From assembly GCF_023571765.1 (NCBI RefSeq), contig NZ_JAMJXC010000001.1, forward strand, positions 532,262 to 596,261: DNA of 64,000 bases, given 5' to 3'. The position numbers were made by a program, and so were the translations under genes. Of this stretch, positions 18,614-28,637 are shown piece after piece. The DNA is from Xanthobacter aminoxidans (GTDB taxonomy: Bacteria > Pseudomonadota > Alphaproteobacteria > Rhizobiales > Xanthobacteraceae). The notes below the pieces were generated by a model. The model worked only from the letters and a program-made list of their open reading frames with translations. It was not told the DNA's origin and did not search any database. Numbering within the stretch: position 1 is the stretch's first letter; every line of letters begins with the position of its first letter.

Positions 18614-20411
18614 ACCGGCGGCGCCCGATGGTGCTCCACGCCCGGCGCGCCTTGCCCGTCTGACGCATCTGCTCGACCGTTTCTTTCCTGATTCCCGCCG
18701 CGGCACGCGGACCGGGCGCCGGCCGCCCTCCCTTGTCTACGGGCTGGATGACCATGTGCCGCCCGCTGCGCTGATCCCGCTCGCCGCCCAGCACGCCATG
18801 CTGGCCGTGACCTTCCTGATCTATCCGGTGCTCGCCGCCACCGAGGCCAAGCTGCCCGCCGACCAGATCTCCGCCATGGTCTCGGCCTGCGCCATGAGCA
18901 TCGGCGTCGCCACCATCATCCAGTGCATGCGCACCCGCTTCGGCTCGGGCTATCTCGCCGTGCACATCCCCGCGCCCGGAGCGATCCCGCTGGCGGTGCA
19001 GGCGCTGGCGCTCGGCGGGCTGGGCCTTATGGCGACGACGACGCTCCTCGTCGGCATCGCGCAACTGTTCATCGCCCGGCTGGTGCGGCCGCTCCGCGTG
19101 CTGCTGCCGCCGGAAGTGTGCGGCGTGGCGGTGAGCATGCTCGGCGTGTCGCTCGCGAGCCCGGCGCTCAGGCGGGCGCTCGGGCTCGACCATGGCCCCA
19201 TGGTGGAGGAGAACGCCGTTCTCTCCAGCCTCGCGACGGTGGGCATCATCGTCGCCATCACCGTGTTCGCGCCGCGGCGGCTGAAGCTGTTCGCGGTGTT
19301 CGCGGGGGCGAGCATCGGCTGGATCGTCGCCCTCTCGCTCGGGGCCGGACGCCCTGAAGCACCTGAAGCCATTGCCGCGGCGCCGCTCCTCGCCTTGCCG
19401 ACCCTGACGCTGCCGTCCTTCCAGTTCGCCCCGGCGCTGTTTCCGCTGATGGCTTTGCTGGTGGTCATGAACCTTGTGGACGTGCTCTCCGTTACCGTGT
19501 CGCTGGAAAAGATGAACGATGCCGACTGGCGCCGCGCCCACATGCCGGCGGCGCAACGGGCGGTGACGGCCTGCGGCATCGGCAACATCCTGAACGGGCT
19601 CACCTCCGGCTTCCAGTCGGGGCTCTCGTCTTCCTCGGTCGGCCTCGCCTTCGCCACCCAGTCCACGGCGCGCGTCATCGGCTTCACCGCCGGCATCATG
19701 ATCTTCGCCATCGCCTTCGTGCCCAAGGCGATCGTGGCGCTCACCCTCATTCCCTCGCCGGTGATCGGCGGCATCCTGCTCTACACCTCGGCCTATCTGG
19801 TGGTGGCGGGCATGGACCTCGTGACCTCGCGCCGCCTCAGCGAGCGGCGGGTGTTCGTGGTCGGGCTCTCGGTGCTGGCCGGGCTTTCGGTGGCGCTTTT
19901 GCCCATCACCCGCCAGCTTCCGTTGATGCTGCAGCCCTTGTTCTCGACGCCCCTCACGGTCGGCGCGCTCAGCGCCATCATGCTCAACCTGCTGTTCCGC
20001 ATCGGCATCGCGCAGGAGGCGGTGGAGCAAGTGCCGGAGGGCGCGCACGCCTTCCCCTTCGTGCGGGATTTCCTTGAAAATCAGGGGGATAACTGGGGTG
20101 CCCGGCGCGATGTGATCGCCGCCGCCATCCCCACGGTGGCCCAGGCGCTCGAACTGGTGGCCGACAGCGGCATCGCCGAAGGTCCCATCGAGCTGCGCGC
20201 ACGGTTCGACGAAAGCCACCTCGATGTCTCGGTCGTCTATGACGGTATCGTCATGGAGGCCCCGAAGGAGCGGCCCTCACCGGAAGCGCTTCTGGGCGAC
20301 GCCCAGGAGCAGGCTTCCTTCGCCGCCTATATGCTCACCCATCTGTCCGACCACGTGAGCTTCGGCCGCACCGCCGGTCGCGCCCGCATCATGGTGCGGT
20401 TCGATCATTAG
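18606..20411 (+). CDS. Nucleobase:cation symporter-2 family permease (xanthine/uracil type)
   Basis: 601 aa membrane protein with about 12-14 hydrophobic segments. The family feature QSGLSSSSVGLAFATQST (residues about 338-355) is where NCS2 carriers have the conserved Asn/Gln-Thr substrate motif. A cytoplasmic tail of about 140 residues follows the last helix (from QEAVEQVPEGAHAF) and looks like a small soluble domain, which is longer than the roughly 430-480 aa of standard UraA/XanP proteins. It overlaps nudC. Probable substrate is a purine, but this was not determined. Confidence 0.83.
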   Translation: MLEPAAPDGAPRPARLARLTHLLDRFFPDSRRGTRTGRRPPSLVYGLDDHVPPAALIPLAAQHAMLAVTFLIYPVLAATEAKLPADQISAMVSACAMSIGVATIIQCMRTRFGSGYLAVHIPAPGAIPLAVQALALGGLGLMATTTLLVGIAQLFIARLVRPLRVLLPPEVCGVAVSMLGVSLASPALRRALGLDHGPMVEENAVLSSLATVGIIVAITVFAPRRLKLFAVFAGASIGWIVALSLGAGRPEAPEAIAAAPLLALPTLTLPSFQFAPALFPLMALLVVMNLVDVLSVTVSLEKMNDADWRRAHMPAAQRAVTACGIGNILNGLTSGFQSGLSSSSVGLAFATQSTARVIGFTAGIMIFAIAFVPKAIVALTLIPSPVIGGILLYTSAYLVVAGMDLVTSRRLSERRVFVVGLSVLAGLSVALLPITRQLPLMLQPLFSTPLTVGALSAIMLNLLFRIGIAQEAVEQVPEGAHAFPFVRDFLENQGDNWGARRDVIAAAIPTVAQALELVADSGIAEGPIELRARFDESHLDVSVVYDGIVMEAPKERPSPEALLGDAQEQASFAAYMLTHLSDHVSFGRTAGRARIMVRFDH

Positions 20412-20487
20412 GCGTTGCCTTCGCTCCGGCACCGCCGCGGGCTGGGATGATGCCTTCGCTCAGGCGCCGCGGGCTTCCGGGCGAGGC

Positions 20488-21360
20488 TCAGATCGCCGGA
20501 TCTGAGTCCCCGAATCGCGCCCGGTAGGGATGCGCGGGATAGACGCCCAGGATCCGCATCTCTCTGGAGAAAAAGGCCAATTCTTCCAGCGCCAGCTTCA
20601 CGGAGCGGTCGTCCGGATGGCCTTCCACATCGGCATAGAACTGGGTGGCGGTGAACTGGCCGTCGAGCTGGTAGGACTCCAGCTTGGTCATGTTCACCCC
20701 GTTGGTGGCGAAGCCGCCCATGGCCTTGTAGAGCGCCGCCGGGACGTTGCGGACGCGGAAGACGAAGGTGGTAATGACCGGCCCGCGCCCTGCCGGAGCC
20801 CAGTCGGCACCACGGCTGAGGATGATGAAGCGGGTGGTGTTGTGGGCTTCGTCCTCGATGTTCTCGGCGAGGATATCGAGGCCGTAGATGTCCGCCGCCA
20901 GGCGGGAGGCGATGGCGGCGCGGGTCACGTCGTTCGCCTCGGCGATCTCACGGGCGGAACCTGCTGTATCTGCGCCGATAATCGGCGTCAGCGACAGGGT
21001 GCGGATGGCCTTGCGGCACTGGCCCAGCGCCATCACGTGGCTCTGCACGGTCTTCAGCGTGGAGAGGGTCGCGCCCTTCACCGCCATGAGCTGGTGGGAG
21101 AGGGGCAAGAAGTACTCGCCGACGATGGAAAGGCTCGACTGCGGCATCAGATGATGGATGTCCGCGACCCGCCCCGCTACCGAATTCTCTATGGGAATCA
21201 TGGCGTAAGCCGCCGCCCCGTTCTCCACGGCGGCGAACGCGTCCTCGAAGGTGGGGCAGGGGACGGCTTCGAAGTCGGGGAAGACCTCGCGGCAGGCGAT
21301 GTGGGAGTTGGCACCGGGCTCGCCCTGGAACGTGATACGTCGGCTCATGGGCATGCTCAT
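20488..21360 (-). CDS. pheA: Prephenate dehydratase
   Basis: 290 aa monofunctional enzyme making phenylpyruvate for phenylalanine synthesis. It begins [20 protein letters not shown], with the usual FQGEPGA strand. The catalytic Thr-Arg is in [12 protein letters not shown]-terminal ACT domain ([25 protein letters not shown]) gives feedback control. No chorismate mutase domain is present. Its start overlaps the stop of kdsB by 4 bases (ATGA), so it is translated downstream of kdsB. Confidence 0.96.
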   Translation of the reverse strand: MSMPMSRRITFQGEPGANSHIACREVFPDFEAVPCPTFEDAFAAVENGAAAYAMIPIENSVAGRVADIHHLMPQSSLSIVGEYFLPLSHQLMAVKGATLSTLKTVQSHVMALGQCRKAIRTLSLTPIIGADTAGSAREIAEANDVTRAAIASRLAADIYGLDILAENIEDEAHNTTRFIILSRGADWAPAGRGPVITTFVFRVRNVPAALYKAMGGFATNGVNMTKLESYQLDGQFTATQFYADVEGHPDDRSVKLALEELAFFSREMRILGVYPAHPYRARFGDSDPAI

Positions 21361-22142
21361 TTTTCCTGCGCGAGAAGGGCCCGTGCCCTTTCCAGATGGG
21401 ACGGGGTATCGACCCCCAGCGGCACCACGTCAACCACCGCCACGTCGATCCGCATGCCGGCCTCAAGTGCCCGCAACTGTTCGAGTTTTTCTCTTCTCTC
21501 CAGGGGGGAAGGCGGCAGGGAGACGAAGCGTTCCAGGGCCGCCCGGCGATAGGCGTAGAGGCCGATGTGGTGGTATAATGGCCCTTCTCCATAGGGGGCC
21601 GTGGCGCGGGTGAAATAGAGTGCGCGCAGCAGCCCCGGCGCCAGCGGCGAGCCCACCACCTTCACCACGTTCGGGTCGGTGCGCTCCTCGGCCAGGGTGA
21701 TTTCGGCGGCCAATGTCGCGATGTCAGCCGAGGTTGCCAGTAGGGGAATCAGTGCCGTTCGGATGGTGTTCGGTAGAATCGTCGGCAGGTCGCCCTGCAC
21801 ATTGACCACGATCTCCACCTCGCCCGCCGGATCGAGGGCGGTGAGCGCCTCGAAAATGCGATCCGAGCCGGAGGGGTGGTCCGCCCGCGTCATCACCGCC
21901 TCGAGGCCGGCGGCAGTCACGGCGGCGGCGATCTCCGGGGCGTCGGTGGCGACCGCCACCCGGCCGATGCCGGCTGCGACCGCGCGCCGCGCCACCTCGA
22001 CGATCATGGGGCGGCCGCCCACGTCGGCGAGCGGCTTGCCGGGCAGGCGCGTCGCGGCCATGCGGGCGGGGATGAGCACGAGCACGCGCCCGGCCGGATG
22101 CCCGGTGGGGGCTGGGGCGGGGGAAGGGGTGTCGGCCGGCAT
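21357..22142 (-). CDS. kdsB: 3-deoxy-manno-octulosonate cytidylyltransferase
   Basis: 261 aa from the ATG at 22142, chosen because the family's first strand ([20 protein letters not shown]) starts 17 residues later. The in-frame extension to 22286 adds 48 residues of low-quality sequence. It activates Kdo as CMP-Kdo for lipopolysaccharide inner core. The nucleotide motif [13 protein letters not shown] and NVQGDLPTI are intact. Two-gene operon with pheA. Confidence 0.95.
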   Translation of the reverse strand: MPADTPSPAPAPTGHPAGRVLVLIPARMAATRLPGKPLADVGGRPMIVEVARRAVAAGIGRVAVATDAPEIAAAVTAAGLEAVMTRADHPSGSDRIFEALTALDPAGEVEIVVNVQGDLPTILPNTIRTALIPLLATSADIATLAAEITLAEERTDPNVVKVVGSPLAPGLLRALYFTRATAPYGEGPLYHHIGLYAYRRAALERFVSLPPSPLERREKLEQLRALEAGMRIDVAVVDVVPLGVDTPSHLERARALLAQEK

Positions 22143-22370
22143 GGGCGGGGGTCCTCGGCGGGGTCCGGAAGGCCGCTCCGGGACAGACGCGGGGAGTGGC
22201 ATTGGGGCGCGCCTTATACGGGTTGCTTCGACCGGTTCAAAGTGCTTAGTGTCGCCGACGGTTCGTGGGGCTCCCCCGCGCGCCATTCATCGACATGCTT
22301 GGGGCCGGGCAGCGCGCCGTTTCGGTGCAGCGCCCGGTGGGACACAGGACCTCCGAGGGGCGTAGCGCCG

Positions 22371-22973
22371 ATGGACAGTTTTGAATTGAACAAGATCGCG
22401 GGTGCAGTTCTGGGCACGCTCACGCTGACCCTCGGCCTCGGGATCGTGTCCGAAATCCTGTTCACCCCCGAGGCGCCGGCCAAGCCCGGCTTCGAGATCG
22501 CGGTGCAGGAAGGCGCAGCCGCTGCCGGCGCGCCCAAGGCGGCGGCCGAGGTTCCGATCGAGCAGCTCTTCGCCACCGCTTCCATCGAGAAGGGTGCGGC
22601 CGCGGCCAAGAAGTGCGCCGCCTGCCATAACTTCCAGGAAGGCGCCGGCGCCAAGGTCGGCCCCGACCTCTACGGCATCGTCGGTCGTCCGGTGGCTTCC
22701 GCCTCGGGCTTTGCCTATTCCGCGGCCATGAAGGCCAAGGGCGGCGACTGGACCCCGCTGGCGCTCAACACCTTCCTCACCAATCCCAAGGCCGCCGTGC
22801 CCGGCACCGCCATGGCCTTCGCCGGCATCGGCAAGGAAGCTGAGCGCGCGGACCTGATCGCGTACCTGAACTCGCTGTCCCACGATCCCAAGCCCCTGCC
22901 CACCGCAGCGGCTGCGGCCCCGGCAGCGGCTCCTGCCGCCGCCCCCGCTGCGGCGCCCGCCGGTCACAAGTGA
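22371..22973 (+). CDS. cycM: Membrane-anchored class I cytochrome c (CycM-type)
   Basis: 200 aa. One N-terminal transmembrane anchor (residues about 9-31, no cleavage site seen) is followed by a linker and a mono-heme cytochrome c domain. Heme is bound through CAACH (about residue 83), and the distal ligand is the Met of PGTAMAF. Downstream of the domain is an Ala/Pro tail (AAAPAAAPAAAPAG). Such proteins carry electrons between the bc1 complex and aa3-type oxidases in rhizobia. The gene is divergent from kdsB and is closed by a hairpin terminator. Confidence 0.9.
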   Translation: MDSFELNKIAGAVLGTLTLTLGLGIVSEILFTPEAPAKPGFEIAVQEGAAAAGAPKAAAEVPIEQLFATASIEKGAAAAKKCAACHNFQEGAGAKVGPDLYGIVGRPVASASGFAYSAAMKAKGGDWTPLALNTFLTNPKAAVPGTAMAFAGIGKEAERADLIAYLNSLSHDPKPLPTAAAAAPAAAPAAAPAAAPAGHK

Positions 22974-23027
22974 TCTGAGGGCTGGGCTCGGGGCGCCTGC
23001 TCCGGCCTGATCCTGCTCTGACGATGA

Positions 23028-23061
23028 AGCCCTCTCCCGCCTGCGGGGGAGGGCTTTTTCT
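23028..23061 (+). terminator. Intrinsic terminator after the cytochrome c gene
   Basis: A GC-rich stem (GCCCTCTCCCGC with GCGGGGGAGGGC, one G-T pair) is followed by TTTTTCTTTT. The hairpin lies 55 bases after the stop codon. Confidence 0.85.
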
Positions 23062-23233
23062 TTTGGGGCGGCAAGCCGCCGAAAGACGCGCCGCGTTCGG
23101 CGGCTCGGCGCTGTTGCCTCCTGTCGTCATCGTCCGACCTCCCCTCTCCCTCTGCGGAAGAGGGCGTTCTGACGGTCAGGAGAAGGCGATGCGCTCGTCT
23201 CACCGCAGGTTGTCCGCTCCGGATTGTCCCTTT

Positions 23234-23336
23234 GTCATCGCCCGGCTCGTCCGGGCGATCCACTGTTCCACTTGCGCGATGATCGAGGGCGCGACCCGGC
23301 CCTACCGTGGATCGCCCGGACGAGCCGGGCGATGAC
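23234..23336. repeat. Palindromic intergenic repeat (REP-like, variant)
   Basis: GTCATCGCCCGGCTCGTCC at the left end pairs with the complementary arm ending at 23336, and about 45 bases separate the arms. Each arm also contains its own small hairpin (GCCCGG...CCGGGC). It belongs to the same architectural class as the elements at 32843 and 38264. The remainder of the 22974-23601 gap contains only the terminator and further GC-rich hairpin-like sequence; no gene is seen. Confidence 0.8.
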
Positions 23337-23601
23337 GGTGGTGAATGGGGAAGCCACCAGCCTGCGCCGCCCCCGTGCCGTTTCACGCCATTGTCATCCC
23401 GCTCGCGCCGGCAGCCTTGCGCGCCGCCGCGCTCACCCAGCCCGCTGATCCTGTCGCCTCAAGGCTTCCCCAGCGTCGCCGTCCGCTCCACCCCGTCCTC
23501 GCGCCTGCCTCTCCCCCTTGTCGCCGCCATGTTTCTGCCGTCGCGGCGGGTGCCATAATCGGCTATTCCCGGATCAAAGCGCGATCCAACCGGAGTTGCC
23601 G

Positions 23602-25530
23602 ATGCTTGCGTCCCTCGCCCGCCGCCTTGCCCTCGCCGCCGCGCTGAGCCTTGCCTTCGCGGCGCCCGGCCGCAGCGCGGAGGACGCGAAACCGGCGCCG
23701 GACCCGGCCGCACCCTCGTCCACCACCACCGCCGCGCCGGCGGCCACGCCCGCAGCACCCGTGTTCAGGCACGGCCTGTCGCTGATGGGCGAGCCCGCCT
23801 ATCCCGCCGGCTTTCCCCATTTCAAATATGTGAATCCCGCCGCACCCAAGGGCGGCCTGCTGCGCCTCGCCGAGGACGGCACGTTCGACACCTTCAATTT
23901 CGTGGTTCCGCGCGGCACGCCCGCGGCGGGCATCAATCTGATCTACGACACGCTCATGGTCGCCGCCTCCGACGAGGTGGCGAGCGAGTACGGGCTGATC
24001 GCGGAAGGGGTGAGCTACCCGGCGGATTTCTCCTCCGTCACCTATCGCATCCGCGCCGACGCGCGCTGGCATGACGGCAAGCCCATCACCCCCGAGGACG
24101 TGGTGTTCTCCTTCGAGGCGCTGACGAAGAACAACCCCAACCAGCGCTTCTATTACAGCCACGTCACCAAGGCCGAGAAGACCGGCGAGCGAGATGTGAC
24201 CTTCACCTTCGACCAGGCCGGCAACCGCGAGCTGCCGCAGATCGTCGGCCAGCTCACCATCCTGCCCAGGCACTGGTGGACCGGCACGGACGCGAACGGC
24301 AAGCCGCGCGATATCGCGCAGGGCACGCTGGAGGTGCCGCTGGGCTCGGGCGCCTATCGCATCAAGAGCTTCATCGCCGGCCGCTCCATCACCTACGAGC
24401 GGGTGAAGGACTATTGGGCGAAGGATCTCAATGTGAACGTCGGAAAGGATAATTTCGACGAGATGCGCTACGAGTATTTCCGCGACGACACGGTGATGCT
24501 CGAAGCCTTCAAGGCCGACCAGTATGATTTCCGCGTGGAATCCTCGGCCAAGAACTGGGCGACCGCCTATGACTTCCCCGCCCGCGCCGATGGCCGCGTG
24601 GTGCTGGAGATGTTCGAGAACCGCTCGTCCGGCGTCATGCAGGCCTTCATTCCCAACCTGCGCCGCGACAAGTTCAAGGACCCGCGCGTGCGCCGCGCAC
24701 TGAATTACGCGCTCGATTTCGAGGGCATGAACCACACCCTGTTCTTCGGCCAGTACAAGCGCACCAGTTCCTTCTTCTCCGGTACCGAGCTTGCCTCCTC
24801 CGGCCTGCCGCAGGGCCGCGAGCTGGAGATCCTCAACTCGTTGAAGGACAAGGTGCCGCCGCAGGTGTTCACCACCGCCTACACCAATCCCGAAAGCGGA
24901 TCGGAGGAGGCGCGGCGGGCGAACCTGCGCGAGGCGGCGCGGCTGTTCAAGGAGGCCGGCTACGAGGTGAAGAACCGCAAGCTGGTGAACGCCAAGGGCG
25001 AGCCCTTCACCATCGAGTTCCTGCTCTCCAGCCCGGCCATGGAGCGGGTGGCGGTGTTCTACCGCCCGGCGCTGGAACGCCTCGGCATCGAGGTGTCGAT
25101 CCGCATGGTGGACACCTCGCAATACATCAACCGCGTGCGCTCGCGCGATTACGACATCATCGTCTCCGGCTGGGGCCAGTCGCTCTCGCCGGGCAACGAG
25201 CAGCGCGAATTCTGGGGCTCGGAGGCCGCCGACCGGGAGGGCTCGCGCAACCTCGCCGGCATCAAGGACCCGGCGGTGGACGCGCTGATCGAGAAGGTGA
25301 TCTACGCCACCGACCGCGCTGACCTCGTGGCCGCCACCCACGCCCTCGACCGCGTGCTGCTGTGGAACGAATACGTCATCCCCGCCTGGGGGCTGAACTA
25401 TACCCGCACGGCGCGGTGGGACCGCTTCGCCCATCCGGCGCAACTGCCCACCTATTCCTTCGCCTTCCCCGACATCTGGTGGTTCGATCCGGCCAAGGCG
25501 TCGAAGACCGGCGCGGGAGCGGGCAAATGA
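23602..25530 (+). CDS. yejA: Peptide ABC transporter binding protein, YejA-type (copy 1)
   Basis: 642 aa from the ATG at 23602 (a 28-residue upstream extension has no signal-peptide logic). Sec signal peptide at residues 1-26 (LARRLALAAALSLAFAAPG), then a Thr/Ala/Pro linker, then the family-5 extracellular solute-binding fold. The YejA hallmark YVNPAAPKGG is at about residue 75. It delivers oligopeptides or peptide antibiotics to the inner-membrane complex. Its stop overlaps the start of a second, related binding protein by 4 bases. Confidence 0.9.
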   Translation: MLASLARRLALAAALSLAFAAPGRSAEDAKPAPDPAAPSSTTTAAPAATPAAPVFRHGLSLMGEPAYPAGFPHFKYVNPAAPKGGLLRLAEDGTFDTFNFVVPRGTPAAGINLIYDTLMVAASDEVASEYGLIAEGVSYPADFSSVTYRIRADARWHDGKPITPEDVVFSFEALTKNNPNQRFYYSHVTKAEKTGERDVTFTFDQAGNRELPQIVGQLTILPRHWWTGTDANGKPRDIAQGTLEVPLGSGAYRIKSFIAGRSITYERVKDYWAKDLNVNVGKDNFDEMRYEYFRDDTVMLEAFKADQYDFRVESSAKNWATAYDFPARADGRVVLEMFENRSSGVMQAFIPNLRRDKFKDPRVRRALNYALDFEGMNHTLFFGQYKRTSSFFSGTELASSGLPQGRELEILNSLKDKVPPQVFTTAYTNPESGSEEARRANLREAARLFKEAGYEVKNRKLVNAKGEPFTIEFLLSSPAMERVAVFYRPALERLGIEVSIRMVDTSQYINRVRSRDYDIIVSGWGQSLSPGNEQREFWGSEAADREGSRNLAGIKDPAVDALIEKVIYATDRADLVAATHALDRVLLWNEYVIPAWGLNYTRTARWDRFAHPAQLPTYSFAFPDIWWFDPAKASKTGAGAGK

Positions 25531-27425
25531 GCCTCACGCGCCGCGCGCTGCTGGCGTCGTCCTGCGCCCTGCTGGTGCCCGCTCTGGCGCGGGCGCAAGG
25601 CGCTTCGCCCGCCCCCTCGGCGGCGGAGTCCGCGGCAGGGGAGGGCGGCACGTCCGCCGCCGCGGTGGAGCGGCACGGCCTCTCCTTCTTCGGCGACCTG
25701 AGATATCCGCCGAACTTCACCCATTTCGACTATGTGAACCCGGATGCGCCCAAGGGCGGGCCCTTCTCCCAGCTCGGCCGCACCACCTATTACAACCAGT
25801 CGCTCACCACCTTCGACACGCTGAACCCCTACAACCAGCGGGGCAACGGCGCGCAGGGCATCGAGCTGATCTACGATACCCTGATGGCCGCCGCCGGCGA
25901 CGAGAAGAGCGCCATGTACGGGCGACTGGCCTCGTCCGTGGTGATTTCGGACGAGGGGCTGACGTACCGCTTCAAGCTCAGGCGCGAGGCGCGTTTCCAC
26001 GACGGCACGCCGCTGACCTCCGCGGACGTGGTGGCCACCTTCGAGGCCTTCAAGGCGGAGGGCTACGAGACCATCCGCATGGCCCTGCGCGACGTCACCG
26101 CCATCGAGGCGGACGGGCCGAACGAGGTGGTGTTCCGCTTCAAGCCGGGCCGCGCGCGCGACGTGCCGCTGACGGTGGCGGGCCTGCCCATCTTCTCCAA
26201 GGCGTTTCTGGCCAAGCACCCGTTCGGCCAGTCGTCGCTGGAGGTGCCCATGGGCTCGGGGCCGTACCGCATCGGCCGCTTCGAGCAGGGGCGCTACATC
26301 GAGTACAACCGCGTGCCCACCTATTGGGGTCGCGACCTGCCTGTCATGAAGGGGCGCTTCAACTTCGATCAGGTGCGCTACGAATATTTCCGCGACCGGG
26401 TGGCGGGCCTCGAAGGCTTCAAGGCCAAGGTCTATCTCTTCCGCGAGGAGTTCACCGCGCGCGAATGGGCCACCGGCTACGATTTCCCCGCCGTGCGCGA
26501 GGGGCGGGTGAAGGTGGAGACGCTGCCGGACGAGAGCTTCTCCGGCGTGCAGGGCTGGTTTCTCAACACCCGCCGTCCGAAATTCTTCGATCGCCGCGTG
26601 CGCGAGGCCGTCGGGCTCCTGTTCGATTTCGACTGGACCCGCAAGAACCTGATGTACGACAGCTACACCCGCACCGTCTCCTTCTTCCAGAATTCGGAGA
26701 TGATGGCGCAGGGCCTGCCCTCGCCGGCGGAGCTGAAGCTGCTCGACCCCTACCGCGACCGCCTGCCGGAGGAGGTGTTCGGCGAACCCTACGTGCCGCC
26801 CCAGTCCGACGGCTCCGGCGAGGACCGCAACCTGCGCCGGCAGGCCCTCAACCTCCTCAAGGAGGCGGGCTACAGCGTGCAGCAGGGCAAGCTGGTGGAT
26901 GCCAAGGGCGAGGCCTTCACCATGGAGTTCCTCGACGATGACGGCGGCCTGGAGCGCCACACCGCCCGCTTCATCGGCCATCTGAAGAAGGTGGGCATCG
27001 AGGCCACCTTCCGCATCGTGGACCCGGCCCAGTTCCAGCAGCGGCTGCAGAATTTCGACTTCGACCTCGTGGTGCGCCGCTACAGCTTCGCGCCCTATCC
27101 CGGGGACGAGCTGCGCGCCTATTTCTCCACCGAGGCGGCGCGCACGCGCGGCTCCTACAACGTGGCTGGTATCGCCGACCCGGCGGTGGACGGCCTCATC
27201 AACGCGGCGCTGGCCGCCCCCGACGCGGCCGCCCTCGTCACCGCCTGCCGGGCGCTGGACCGGGTGCTGCGGTCCGGCCGCTACTGGATTCCCCAGTGGT
27301 ATTCCGGCCAGAACCGCATCGCCTACTGGAACCAGTTCGCACGCCCGGCGGTGAAGCCGCGCTACGAGCTGGGCGTGCTCGACACCTGGTGGAGCACCGG
27401 CCTTGATCCCGCCCGGGGCGGCTGA
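25527..27425 (+). CDS. yejA: Peptide ABC transporter binding protein, YejA-type (copy 2)
   Basis: 632 aa from the ATG at 25527, chosen because it overlaps the previous stop (ATGA) and opens directly with a signal peptide (SLTRRALLASSCALLVPALA). The mature part is a full-length paralogue of copy 1, sharing YVNPDAPKGG, YDTLM, EVPMGSGPYRI and the VRYEYFRD segment. It is probably a tandem duplication with diverged ligand preference. The permease genes follow after 96 bases. Confidence 0.9.
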   Translation: MSLTRRALLASSCALLVPALARAQGASPAPSAAESAAGEGGTSAAAVERHGLSFFGDLRYPPNFTHFDYVNPDAPKGGPFSQLGRTTYYNQSLTTFDTLNPYNQRGNGAQGIELIYDTLMAAAGDEKSAMYGRLASSVVISDEGLTYRFKLRREARFHDGTPLTSADVVATFEAFKAEGYETIRMALRDVTAIEADGPNEVVFRFKPGRARDVPLTVAGLPIFSKAFLAKHPFGQSSLEVPMGSGPYRIGRFEQGRYIEYNRVPTYWGRDLPVMKGRFNFDQVRYEYFRDRVAGLEGFKAKVYLFREEFTAREWATGYDFPAVREGRVKVETLPDESFSGVQGWFLNTRRPKFFDRRVREAVGLLFDFDWTRKNLMYDSYTRTVSFFQNSEMMAQGLPSPAELKLLDPYRDRLPEEVFGEPYVPPQSDGSGEDRNLRRQALNLLKEAGYSVQQGKLVDAKGEAFTMEFLDDDGGLERHTARFIGHLKKVGIEATFRIVDPAQFQQRLQNFDFDLVVRRYSFAPYPGDELRAYFSTEAARTRGSYNVAGIADPAVDGLINAALAAPDAAALVTACRALDRVLRSGRYWIPQWYSGQNRIAYWNQFARPAVKPRYELGVLDTWWSTGLDPARGG

Positions 27426-27521
27426 GGGGCGGTGCCATATGGATGAATCTTCATGTGAAGCGGCAACCTTTTCCCGCCAATATGGTCTAGCCTGAACCGA
27501 AGTGCCGCAACGGGACACCTG

Positions 27522-28634
27522 ATGCTCGCTTACATTGTCCGCCGCATCGCCCTCATGGTGCCGACCATTCTCGGCATCATGCTGGTGTCGTTCGTGGTCA
27601 TCCAGTTCGCCCCCGGCGGGCCGGTGGAGCGCGTGATCGCGCAATTGACCGGCGAGGACGTCTCCGCCACCTCGCGCGTCTCCGGCGGCGGCAGCGACTT
27701 CAGCGGGGCGGGCGCGGCGGCGCAGGCGGGGGCGGCGGCGGAGATGTCGTCCAAGTATCGCGGCGCGCAGGGCCTCGACCCGGCCTTCATCAAGGAGCTG
27801 GAGAAGCAGTTCGGCTTCGACAAGCCGCCCCACGAGCGCTTCCTGAAGATGATCACGGACTATGCCACCTTCAACTTCGGCAAGTCCTACTTTCGCGACA
27901 TCTCGGTGCTGGAGCTGATCGGCGAGAAGATGCCGGTCTCCATCTCCCTCGGCCTGTGGATGACGCTCATCACCTATCTCATCTCCATCCCGCTCGGCAT
28001 CGGCAAGGCCATGCGCGACGGCTCGCGCTTCGATGTGTGGACCTCGGCGGTCATCATCGTCGGCTATGCCATCCCGTCCTTCCTGTTCGCCATCCTGCTC
28101 ATCATCCTGTTCGCGGGGGGCTCCTTCCTCGATCTGTTCCCGCTGCGCGGCCTCACCTCCGAGAATTTCTGGCAGATGAGCTGGCCCGAGCGCATCGCCG
28201 ACTATGCCTGGCACCTCGTGCTGCCGCTCACCTCCATGGTGCTCGGCGCCTTCGCCACCATGACGCTGCTCACCAAGAACTCGTTCCTGGAAGAGATCCG
28301 CAAGCAGTACGTGACCACGGCGCGCATGAAGGGGCTGTCCGAGAGCCGAGTGCTCTACGGCCATGTGTTCAGGAATGCCATGCTGATCGTCATCGCCGGC
28401 TTCCCCAGCGCCTTCATCGCCGCCTTCTTCTCCGGCTCGCTCTTGATCGAGACCATCTTCTCGCTGGACGGCCTCGGCCTGCTGGGCTTCGAAAGCGTGC
28501 TCAACCGCGATTATCCCGTCGTGTTCGCCACCCTCTACATCTTCTCGCTGGCGGGGCTCATCGTCGGCCTCATCTCGGACCTCACCTACATGCTGGTCGA
28601 TCCCCGGATCGACTTCGAGACGCGGGAGGTCTGA
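27522..28634 (+). CDS. yejB: Peptide ABC transporter permease YejB
   Basis: 370 aa. N-terminal helix MLAYIVRRIALMVPTILGI is typical of DppB/YejB permeases, followed by a periplasmic region with a Gly/Ala-rich insert (about residues 52-75). Five further helices include the coupling loop with the EAA motif at about KQYVTTARMKGLSESRVLYG. It pairs with YejE. Stop and next start are 3 bases apart. Confidence 0.94.
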   Translation: MLAYIVRRIALMVPTILGIMLVSFVVIQFAPGGPVERVIAQLTGEDVSATSRVSGGGSDFSGAGAAAQAGAAAEMSSKYRGAQGLDPAFIKELEKQFGFDKPPHERFLKMITDYATFNFGKSYFRDISVLELIGEKMPVSISLGLWMTLITYLISIPLGIGKAMRDGSRFDVWTSAVIIVGYAIPSFLFAILLIILFAGGSFLDLFPLRGLTSENFWQMSWPERIADYAWHLVLPLTSMVLGAFATMTLLTKNSFLEEIRKQYVTTARMKGLSESRVLYGHVFRNAMLIVIAGFPSAFIAAFFSGSLLIETIFSLDGLGLLGFESVLNRDYPVVFATLYIFSLAGLIVGLISDLTYMLVDPRIDFETREV

Positions 28635-28637
28635 GCC

